In this document: positions 55,525 through 64,000 of the stretch, one piece after another
How positions within the stretch are numbered: the stretch's first letter is position 1
Layout of the letters: the number at the start of each line of letters is the position of its first letter
Source of the DNA: Simmondsia chinensis
Lineage: Eukaryota > Streptophyta > Magnoliopsida > Caryophyllales > Simmondsiaceae
Direction: 5' to 3'
Assembly: GCA_018398585.1 (NCBI GenBank)
Contig: JAGTTD010000008.1
Span: 24,389,172 to 24,453,171 of the forward strand
DNA: 64,000 bases
Notes under the pieces: model-generated
Seen by the model: only the letters and a program-made list of their open reading frames with translations
Database searches by the model: none
What the model was told of the DNA's origin: nothing
Position numbers and translations under genes: made by a program

Positions 55525-56849
55525 TGATTGAGTTTTTTAAAGAGTGATCTAAAACTATCTACTCAATGAGTGCGTTGCTTTTAAGTTTTGTTGGCGAAGT
55601 GAGTAATTAACAATAAGAACACAACTAAAACAATGAAAAGGGTGTCAATTCAATTGAGGGTAGTTTAGGGAGAGAATTCAGGGTAGCCTAACTCGTATCC
55701 CATCATTATATTTTACTTAATACAATGATTTAAGAGGCTTAGGCTACAAACAGCCTGGGTTAGTATTTAAGTTAGGGCTTAGGGTGATGAACTAGTCTAA
55801 AGGCATAACTTATCTTATCACCCTAAGTGTAGCATAGGTTATCTCATTAGCACTACTTAACTCCTTTCTTGCTCCTAATTCAATATTAACTTATATAAAA
55901 ATTATGTTCAGGGCTAGGTACAACCTCAATCCTGACCACGCGTGAAAACCTGTTATGTTATGTTATGGGCTAGGCTACAAGCTAGTAGACAAACACTAAA
56001 TAGTTGGAGATCTAAACATGGCTACAAGCACACACAAAGAAAACCAAACAACATGAATAGTTCCCCACAGGGGTGCGAAAATAACATAACCAAATCAATG
56101 TCAAAAGTATAATACAACTCTGGGATACGCACGGCTAGCCGTCTTTCATTCTTAAACTAAGAGTCTACTCCTCCATGGGAGTTTTAAACATCATTAAAAT
56201 CTTAAAGAGAAAACAATAATGAATAAAACTAAGAATTGGAGACTCCATCAATTGTCGTTGAACGTTAATCCTTGGTTTGATTCCCCCAACACTCTGACCA
56301 CCTGCGCTTTGGCTTTTGAGAAAGCTCAAATCTCATAGCAGCTTTGGGAAGGAGAGGAGGAGAGGAGACGAGGCAAAAAGATATAAAAAATAGGTCTCCC
56401 CCTCTTTATTTATACCGCGGCGTGACTTAGGTTCACTGCAGGTCTTTTTTGATGGGCCAATCGATTAGCTGGCCTTTTGTGGGCAGCCAATTGATCGATC
56501 TTATGTCCCGATTGATCAGCATTCCCACTGTAAGATCCGTTCTACCATGGCCTACTGATCGATCAGTACTTCGTGCCGATTGGTCGTTTAATACCTAAAG
56601 CCTTGCAAGATCTATTTGGGTTACCGAATGACGATCGAATGAGTCCCTTTTTTTACCCATGTGGTCGGGTTTCTTAGAGTAGTCTTCAAATATGCCTCAA
56701 TTACGATTTATTTCGTCACTTTACAACTTTTGTTTGCTATGTTGCACTCCAAGCCTAATTGTACCAAGATTACAATAAAACATACATGTAAAAGCTGAAT
56801 ATGTGGCAAGAATGAGAAATAAAATACATAAAAATAAGGCACATCAACA
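55525..56849 (-). mobile_element. 3' LTR of element C
   Basis: 1325 bases matching 61613-62622 over 55540-56450, e.g. GGGTGTCAATTCAATT, CCTAACTC.TATCCCATCA and TTATCACCCTAAGTGTAGCA. The minus strand begins TGTTGATGTGCC. A TATA box CGGTATAAATAAAG lies near 56403-56416. Many GATCGATC-like motifs lie at 56455-56630, a part missing in the right LTR. Confidence 0.88.
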
Positions 56850-56893
56850 TCTCCAGACCCACACCTTGCTTGTCCTCAAGCAAGATTCAGCTT
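56850..56893 (-). other. polypurine-type tract of element C
   Basis: The minus strand reads GAGGACAAGCAAGGTGTGGG then TCTGGAGA directly before the 3' LTR, the arrangement seen in Athila/Tat elements. A second similar tract lies at 58011-58050. Confidence 0.7.
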
Positions 56894-58390
56894 AAACTAG
56901 CTAAAGATGAAAAATTTTAATCAAGCATATAATGGCCAGAATTACTTTTGACAACTATTTCCAAGCATACTTGAAGGTGTACTTGGGAGTGGAGAATATT
57001 TATGTAATGTTATTATTAACCTGGTTCCAACTCAAGTTCTCGTGATTCAAGCCCCTTTACTAGTGAATGAGCTTAGAACTTCTCTCCCTTTTTTCTTATT
57101 TCAAACTCTCCAAATTTAAGACGAATAGATAGACTAATTAAAGGAATCAGTTATCCTAACAAATCACCTCTAATCAATAAAGAAATCTCAAGGCTTTTCT
57201 TTTCTCTCTTGTTTACTTTTTTTTTTTCCTCCTTTTTTTTTTTTTTTTTTTTAAAGTAACTCATTGTCAGGTGAGTCTCCCTAGGACCCATGTAGCTAGG
57301 TTTTGGCCAGTGACTCCCAAACCAATTGGCTCAAAGCACTGAGTGAAGAGCACTCCTTAGACCCAATGGCTCGAGTCAAAGGAATTCACAACTTAAGCCG
57401 TTGCTAACACATTCCTTAAAAATATTTCATTCACATTAGGCATTGGTGCTTATTAAAGTGACTTAAAGAAGTTGATTCTTCTTAAGCTTTCCCTGTGGCC
57501 ATGTAACATGCTTTGGATTGGCAGTTCCCGACCCAGTTGGCTTAAGGTACCAGTTGTTAAGACACCCCTACGGGTTTACTTACTCGAGACACAGGGGTTA
57601 CAATAACCAACAAGTTACGGGTAATTAACTAATTGAACAGGCATTGGTACTCTTTTATATGAATAGAAACACTCAAGATAAAGAGATGAGCTATTGATTT
57701 CAACATTGTTAGGAGTAAAAAGCTTGATTCAAATTCCTAAAAGAACACTTCCGCTATCACAACTTAAAACAAAGAAATTTGTCACAAGATTAAGGGTGAA
57801 ATGTGGTAATCTCTCCAACTAGTTAAAAGACAAAAATACAAATTCAACAGTCACATCTAGGAATAATCTCATTACATAAGCATCCTAACCATCATAGCAC
57901 ATCTCAAATTTGATCTTTAATATAAGTCACACAAAATTCTATGCTAATCCATGCAAAAACTTAAGCTAATATAAGCAAAATTGAGCTATAAGGATAAACC
58001 AAAGTTCAAACCATACATGCCATCCCTAAACCCAAACCTTGCATTGTCCTCAAAGCAAATCAAACAAAAATAGAAACAAGAAATGAAAGGAAAGAGATGA
58101 CCTGAGGTATGGCATATTTAGCTATGCTTTGTGAGCAAATCCAAAAAGGGAATGCAGAAATAGCAAGCTACAAAAGAAGACATAGAACACAGAATACTAA
58201 ACAAACTTGTTAGTAGCGTTAGAAATATGGACAATACAAGTGTTTAGTATAAGAGAAACAAAGTAATTAAGATAGGAATAACAGAAGGATCTACAAAAGA
58301 ACTAGAGTTCAATACAAAAAATAAATTAAATCACACAACAAAAGTAAACGTAGGTTGGGTTGCCTCCCAAGAGCGCTAAGTTTAAGGTCT
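56894..58390 (-). mobile_element. non-coding 3' region of element C with a second polypurine-like tract
   Basis: No coding capacity. At 58011-58050 the minus strand reads GAGGACAATGCAAGGTTTGG then GTTTAGGGATGGCATG, closely similar to the tract beside the LTR. T-rich (57218-57253) and AT-rich parts lie between. The stretch 57290-57640 has two similar blocks (ACCCA.TTGGCT..AG) that look like a local duplication. Confidence 0.5.
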
Positions 58391-58419
58391 TCAATCAGAA
58401 CGCAGTGTAGAGCATAAAG

Positions 58420-59585
58420 TCAACCAAAATCTAATGCAAAGTCCTCAATATGAATCAAGTTGAGCTTGTAAGAGCAATTCCCGAACCCAACAGCATATCT
58501 AGATCTGTGACTATCAAGGAAGAAAGCATGATCAGCATCGGGGTCTCGAATCTCTATCCTACCAAGCTTAGGTGATGACGCACAGTTATCGACACAGACC
58601 GGGACATTATTCCAATTAGCACTTTTAGCAGAATCGGGTGCTTCCACTTCTACGAAAGGGTCGATATCATCGACTCTGTAGCATTCTAATTCGTCCACAG
58701 TCTCAGTATGTCGAGCATAGTTTGAGAACTTCAATTTTCCCTGAGGTTCCCAAAAGAAGCCTCCAACACTCCTATCCTATAGTGAATCACAGCATCAGCC
58801 ATTGCTAGGAACGATCAACCTAGAATAATAGGAGTGTTGTTCTTCCGTTTAGAAATAGGGTCTATATCTAACACAATAAAATCAATCGGAAAGACAAACT
58901 TATCAACCTTGACAAGTACATTCTCCACCACCCCATGAGGTATACACTCTGTCCTATCGACCAACTGAAGTTTGACATTAGTTTGCTTAAGGTCTCCTAT
59001 ACCTAATTCCTGAAAAACGGAGTAAGGGATGAGGTTTATACTCGCTCCTAGATCTAAAAGGGCTCTACTGGTGTAACCTTCCTGGATGACACATGGGACC
59101 GTAAAGGCCCCTGGATCTCTGAACTTGGGCGTGGCGCCTAACGGCAGAATGCTACTCACCTTCTCAGCGAGTCGGACCTTCTTTGGAGTGTGCACCTGCG
59201 CTCACTTCTTTTTCAAGCAGAGATCCTTGAGGAATTTAGCATACATAGGAATATTTTTAATGACGTCAATCAACGACAGGTTGATTTTCTTGCCTTTAAA
59301 GAAATCCAAGACCTTAGCCCTTTTTGGGTAGTCCTTCTCCTTCAATCTTACAAGGGCTGAAGGGGAAGGGATAGCGGGTTCATAAACCCTTCCTCTTGAT
59401 CCCTCTCCATCAGCAATGGGAGTGGGAGTCACGTCCTTTTCAGTCTCAACCTCGACTTCCCTAAGGTTCTCCTCTTCTGACATTGACACTACCTTAACTT
59501 GCTTGTGAATGAGTAAGCTAGGGTTAGAGCTAGTTGAACCAGCGGGGTTTAGGAGTGGTTGAGAGGATAACCTCCTTTCCTCCAT
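58420..59585 (-). pseudogene. element C protease region, broken
   Basis: 59202-59585 is a linker with KAKVLDFFKGKKINLSLIDV, resembling the FPQRLKK..LD.F KKL block before Athila-type protease. 58815-59195 has KFRDPGAFTVPCVIQEGYTS, then RALLDLGASINLIPYSVFQE with the active-site Asp in LDLGAS form, and NVLVKVDKFVFPIDFIVLDI, ending in IILG. 58420-58734 gives a less conserved tail with LNLIHIEDFALDFG. There are two stops between the segments. Retropepsin would process gag. No RT follows. Confidence 0.85.
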
Positions 59586-59865
59586 CCTATTCAGTGCTCA
59601 AGCGAACTGTCCTATCTGGTTCTCCAATTTGGCAATAGATTGAGAGTGAGACCGAATCAGTTGTGCAGCATCCTCTATAACAACTATGAAGTGTCCTGGA
59701 GGTGGGGGAGGAGGGTTATCATGAGTAACATTGGAATGAGGTCAAGCATCATACCTTTGCCCTCTCTGAAAAACAGGAGGGTGTGTGTTATCTACAAAGT
59801 TGGGATTGTGTTGTCTCGTGGGTTGATTCTGACTGGCATTCTGCTTCAGTTTGGATGATTACGCC

Positions 59866-60385
59866 TAGGGATGGCAATGGGGCGGGTAAAACCCGCTACC
59901 CGCGGGTACCCGCCCCAATAAGTGGGGCGGGTAGTGGGTACGAGTTCGATGTACCTGCCCCGTACCCGTCACGGGTATGGGGCGGGTACGGGTATAGTTT
60001 TGTACCCGCCCCGCCCCGCTCCACCTCATACCCGCCATACCTGCTTCGTTTTGTACATAATTAACCTTCAAATTAAAAAAATACGTGCTTAAATTTAATA
60101 ACCCAAATTGTTTATCAATGTAATAAAAGAATATAATTGATTTTTAAAAGTAGTATTAAATAACTAATATGATCCGGTATAGATAATCATTTTCTACGCA
60201 CATTAGAGAGGGTGCGGGACGGGTAATGCATACCCGTTGGATACCCATGGGTAATAGGGCGGGTACGGGTATCCACTTCATACCCGTGGTGGGTCATGAG
60301 GCAGGTACGGGTATAGGATTTGGGTGGCGGGTACGGGTATGGAGGAGACACCCCCCGTACCCGCCCCGCCCCATTGCCATCCCTA
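59866..60385. mobile_element. hAT-type MITE with GGCGGGTACC repeats
   Basis: Inverted termini TAGGGATGGCAATGGGGCGG and CCGCCCCATTGCCATCCCTA match over 20 bases. A perfect 8-base duplication ATTACGCC lies at 59858-59865 and 60386-60393. The ends are rich in GGGTACGGGTA/TACCCGC repeats, and the centre (60060-60180) is AT-rich. No coding; frames across it are artefacts. It interrupts element C. Confidence 0.95.
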
Positions 60386-60463
60386 ATTACGCCACCCGGG
60401 ATTATTAGTGTTGGAGAATGGCTCGTTATTTCTCGAGTATCCTTGAGCTGCAGAAACCTGATC

Positions 60464-61464
60464 CTACACATATTTGGGAAATTGGGACGCATATAAACAA
60501 TCAAAAACAGAGTGTTCCTCACCTGAACAAATGCCACACAGAGTAGTACCACCCAATGACTCAGCTACGTGGACTAAGCACACATTAGTAGGGTTCGCAT
60601 GCAAGTTCATAATCTGATCCATCTTCCTACTAAGGGCATCCAGTCTAAGGTTAACATCATCATTAGGTGCTACTTCGTAGACACCGTGTCTGCTCCCTCT
60701 AACCACCCTCACAAAAGAGGCTTGGTTGAGGGAGTGTTTGCTAAGGTGCTCAAATAAGGATCATGCCTCATTCTCGTCTTGCTAGTTAAACGCTCCCGCA
60801 CATGAAGCATTAACCATCTACTTATTTGAAGCTGTTAGATCATCAGAGAAGTTTTGCACAAGAGCCCACTTGGGCCACCGGTGGTGAGGACAGCTTCTAA
60901 GGAGCTCCTTAAATCTGTCACAACTTTCGTGAAATTGCTCCTTGTCTTTTTGTTCAAAATTGTTTATTGCGTGTCTAATAGCCATCGCTCTGGCTTTACA
61001 AAAAAAAATTGACCAGGAAGCATTGATGGAGGTCATTCCAAGTGGTGATTTCACCCCTGGGTAGGGATTGAAACCACCTCTTAGCTATGTCTTTTAACGA
61101 AAAAGGAAAAAGGCGTAGTTTAACCGTATCAGCCGAGACACCTTGATAATGGTACATTGCGTAAATTTCAATAAATGCATCAAGGAGCTCATATGGACTC
61201 TCTATCGGATTCCCATAGAAAGTGAAAAGCATGTTGATGATCCCAGGCTTGATTTTGAAGTTGGCATTACCCATGGCGGGTAACACAACTCCAGCTGGTG
61301 CGACGTACATTTGGGGAACAAAGTGGTCTGCAATTGTATGTGGTGTGTAGCCGGCCTTGGTGTGAGGTCACACTTGCTTCGTATTGCCTCAAGGTTAATA
61401 GAGCCAACTCAATTTCTAGAACTCGAGGTAACAATTCCGGGTTGAGTGAGCGTCTACTGTGCAT
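60464..61464 (-). pseudogene. element C gag with intact zinc knuckle, broken frames
   Basis: 60996-61310 has FKIKPGIINMLFTFYGNP, then KLRLFPFSLKDIAKRWFQSL and ITTWNDLHQCFL, the Retrotrans_gag core of Athila/Tat elements. 60818-61054 continues with RAMAIRHAINNFEQKDKEQF and ALVQNFSDDL. 60464-60712 contains LCGICSGEEHSVFDC, an intact CX2CX4HX4C knuckle. At least one frameshift and several stops (e.g. after 60815) occur. 61267-61464 is the N-terminal part (NPELLPRVLEIEL). Gag would form the particle and bind RNA. Confidence 0.87.
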
Positions 61465-61588
61465 ACATTACGGAAAGCGAGTTGAATTCACTTTGACTAC
61501 TAACCTAAAAGTTAACTAAGTAAACAAATGCAAAAAGTAATAAACAAAAAGAACTCGTTAATTCCTAAATCTAGCTTAGCCTACCGAT

Positions 61589-61606
61589 TCTCTGACAATG
61601 GTGCCA
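61589..61606 (-). other. primer-binding site of element C
   Basis: The minus strand reads TGGCACCATTGTCAGAGA, like the Asp tRNA complement TGGCGCCGTTGTCGGGGA used by Athila/Tat elements, with G-to-A changes. Confidence 0.75.
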
Positions 61607-61612
61607 AAAACT

Positions 61613-62622
61613 TGATCGAATTTTAAAGAGTGATTTAATATCGTCTACTTGCAAGTGTATGAGATCGTTGTGGCGTAGTCGAGTATACAAGTGTCATACC
61701 CACGAGAGATCGGGGTTAAGTCGAATTCAATTATTAATGAGTGGGTTGATTTTAAGTTTTGTTCGTGAAGTGAGCAATTAACAATAACAACACAACTAAC
61801 ACAGCAAAATGGGTGTCAATTCAATTAAGGGGAGTGTAGGGAGAGAATTTAGGGCAGCCTAACTCATATCCCATCACTACATTTTACTTAAGACAATGAT
61901 ATAAGAGGCTGAGGCTACAAGCACTAAGCTTGGGTTAATATTTAAATTAGGGCTTAGGATAATGAACTAGTATAAAGTAACAACCTATCTTATCACCCTA
62001 AGTGTAGCATAGATTATCTCATTAGCATTACTTAATTCCTTTCTTGTTCCTAGTTCAATATTAACTTATATAAAGATTGTGTTTAAGGTTAGGTACAACC
62101 ACAACCCGGACTATGCGTGGAAACCTGTTATGTTATGGTCTAAGCTACAAGCTCATAGACAAATGCTAAATAATTAGAGATCTAAACATGGCTACAAGCA
62201 CACACAAAGAAAACCACGTAACATGAATAAATCCCCACAGGGGTGCGAAAATAACATGACCAAATCAATGTCAAAAGTATAATACAACTCTGGAATATCG
62301 ATGGCTACCCATCCTTTATCCCTAAACTAAGAGTCTACTCCTCCATAAGGATTTTAAACACTATTAAAATCTTAGAAAGAAAACAATAATGAATAAAACT
62401 AATAACTGGAGACTACCTCAATTGTCGTTAAATGTTGATCCTTGCTTTTATTCCCCCAACACTACGACCGCCTACACTTCAGCGTTTGAGAAAGCTAGGA
62501 TCACGTAGCGGCTTCGGGAAGGAGAGGAAGAGAGGATACGAGTAAAAAAGATATGAAAAAATAGGTCTCCTCCTGTTTATTTATACCCACGGCGTGACCT
62601 AGGTCCGCTACGGGTCTTTTTG
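61613..62622 (-). mobile_element. 5' LTR of element C, truncated at its outer end
   Basis: It matches 55525-56450. It contains 85 extra bases (61645-61740) that the 3' LTR lacks. The outer 400 bases present in the 3' LTR (56455-56849) are missing; the match stops at TCTTTTTGATG. A TATA box CGTGGGTATAAATAAAC lies near 62575-62590. Confidence 0.85.
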
Positions 62623-64000
62623 ATGTGTTGATTTTTGTTGGATAATGAAACACAATAGAAAAAGCAGGCTTATAGACAAGTAAACACAACTATAATAATT
62701 AGAAAATACCTAATCTTGCAGGACCATAATCAACAACTAAATACAATTAACAGAACATATTAACAGAAAATATCTACATCTTAAAAAATATCGGTCCTCC
62801 ATGGATTCGAACATGCGAGCCCCAGAACCCAGATCTGGGTACTTAACAACCGATGCACATACTATTTAGTGCATGATATGACAAAGCAAATTTATATGTT
62901 CCGATTTTTTTTTTGGCGTTTTAAATCGGTAAAATGGTAGGCATAATATTGGCGGTTAAAGTCATGCATTATATTAATTAAATTGGACAATGAACAAACT
63001 TAAATTATGAAGACATGCTTGTTATAAATTAGTATGTATAATTTGAGTATCAAAAGAAAAGGAAAACATTATTTTGGGTGGTTGTTGAAAATAAATGCCA
63101 AGACTACCAAAACTAATAATAGTATAAGTATATATGTATTTTAATGGAGTTACAAGGTTAAGAGATGTACAATTAATGTAATTAATAAATGTATATTCAT
63201 ATATATATATATATACATAATACAATTAATGTATAAGCATGTATCTTAATATGGTTATGCAATTAATGCATGTATGCATGTTAATGCAATCATGAATTTT
63301 TGCGTTTTAATTTATGAACATGAATACTTTTTGTTTGCTCTATAAAAATAAAGGTTGTGTGAATTTGAGTGAAATAAAAATTTATTGGATCATGAAAGAC
63401 AATTTAGATGATTACTTTATGTTTTATGTTGATCCAATGATATAACATCATATAAATTGGATACTCAAATTGAGTTCTATTTATGCATGACTTCATATCA
63501 ACATGTTACGACAATTTGTTAGATTCAAAAGTGGCCAAATCTCAAGAGTAAACAAATACTAAATTATGATGATTCATATGTTACCCATAAGGTTTGATGA
63601 ATATAAATGGCATGATGGAATATATGATTTAATTATGAGTAAATTGAAGTTCATAAATGTAAATATGGATGAGTGCGTAAAAGTGATTTTGAATCTTGCA
63701 TCAATGTTGATGAAATGACATTGCATTATGATATTGTGATGCAAAATATATTAAGATGAATTAGTTTTTGATCAATTTCTAGATCAAAAGATCGAATTTT
63801 AATGAAAAATAATATGTCTTTGTCATATAATGAAAATTATGATATAAGGGAAGAAATCCCTGATAATGCTCTAGAACTTAAGTAAAAGAGCAAGGAATGA
63901 GAAATCTTTCAGTCTAGATTTTAATAAATTTCTAGTGAAATGAACTAGAGATATATGGATGGTCAAGCTCCATATTGTTGTGTCATAGAATATGATCCAA
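62623..64000. other. AT-rich right end, no recognised gene
   Basis: Contains a tRNA-like B box (62805-62820) and a TA run (63198-63216). No reading frame of note on either strand. Confidence 0.5.
62803..62870 (-). other. possible tRNA-like remnant
   Basis: The minus strand has ATCGGTTGTTAAGTACC, then GTTCGAATCCATGGAGGACC, spaced roughly like the arms of a tRNA. The A box is poor. It may be the head of an old SINE running leftward. Confidence 0.3.

Larger units (their letters stand above)
55525..62622 (-). mobile_element. element C: gag-protease-only Ty3/gypsy (non-autonomous)
   Basis: The left (3') LTR is at 55525-56849. The right (5') LTR starts at 61613 and is cut near 62622. Between them, on the minus strand, are a primer-binding site, gag with zinc knuckle (61464-60464), a linker and protease (59585-58420), then about 1.5 kb without coding capacity. 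RT, RNase H and integrase are absent rather than merely broken. A hAT-type MITE (59866-60385) splits the gag-protease linker. Gag and protease motifs are of the Athila/Tat type. Confidence 0.82.

Noticed and set aside
60187..60552. 121-codon frame across the MITE
   Set aside because: It is made of GGGTACGGGTA repeats and crosses the MITE edge into element C.
1..64000. CRISPR arrays, operons or bacterial ribosome-binding sites
   Set aside because: The sequence is plant nuclear DNA; no regularly spaced direct repeats of CRISPR type are seen.

Overview
This is a nuclear window from a flowering plant, most likely a eudicot. It is AT-rich, every coding trace comes from a plant transposable element, and there are plant-type L1 LINEs with a C-terminal RNase H domain, Ty3/gypsy and Ty1/copia elements with plant primer-binding sites, a CACTA transposon, plant mobile domain (PMD) sequences and SINE 3' ends of the angiosperm type. 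I found no convincing host gene. The species cannot be told from the sequence.

The left three quarters (about 6.2-48.9 kb) read best as one old minus-strand Ty3/gypsy element, element B, blown apart by later insertions. Its 5' LTR is at 48086-48931. Its gag, protease, reverse transcriptase, RNase H and integrase follow leftward to about 35.7 kb. An intron-bearing PMD gene lies antisense behind the integrase, and the 3' LTR starts at 6186. Nested in B are an ORF1-type LINE (6617-14196) that itself holds a CACTA element (8749-13610) with two MITEs inside, a short relative of the same LINE (15371-16380), a solo LTR (16620-17041), a copia 5' LTR plus leader (17244-17935), a 15.2 kb copia element D (18154-33395), and a separate L1 LINE (37618-42668). 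Element D holds a gypsy element E (21976-27581), a long-TIR MITE and a 5S rRNA-derived patch. A truncated relative of B, block A (744-6185), sits directly left of B.

The right quarter (49-62.6 kb) holds two ORF1-type LINE copies, one inserted tail-to-tail in the other; the 5' end of another B-like gypsy (D2) interrupted by a copia deletion derivative F (51449-54354); and a gag-protease-only gypsy element C (55525-62622) carrying a hAT-type MITE.

Most insertions are supported by target-site duplications read directly from the sequence: TGGCC for D, AAATC for E, AGA for CACTA, AAACC for the solo LTR, TTCTTTAAA, CTTACAAG, AAATAATT and ATTACGCC for the MITEs, and about 15 bp for a SINE. All long reading frames are broken, so the window is a stratified record of transposition rather than a working gene set. 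The most unusual items are a SINE family that joins a 5S rRNA head to an angiosperm SINE tail, a 9-bp-TSD MITE with a tRNA-like core, LINE copies that carry only an RRM-type ORF1, and the antisense intron-bearing PMD gene.
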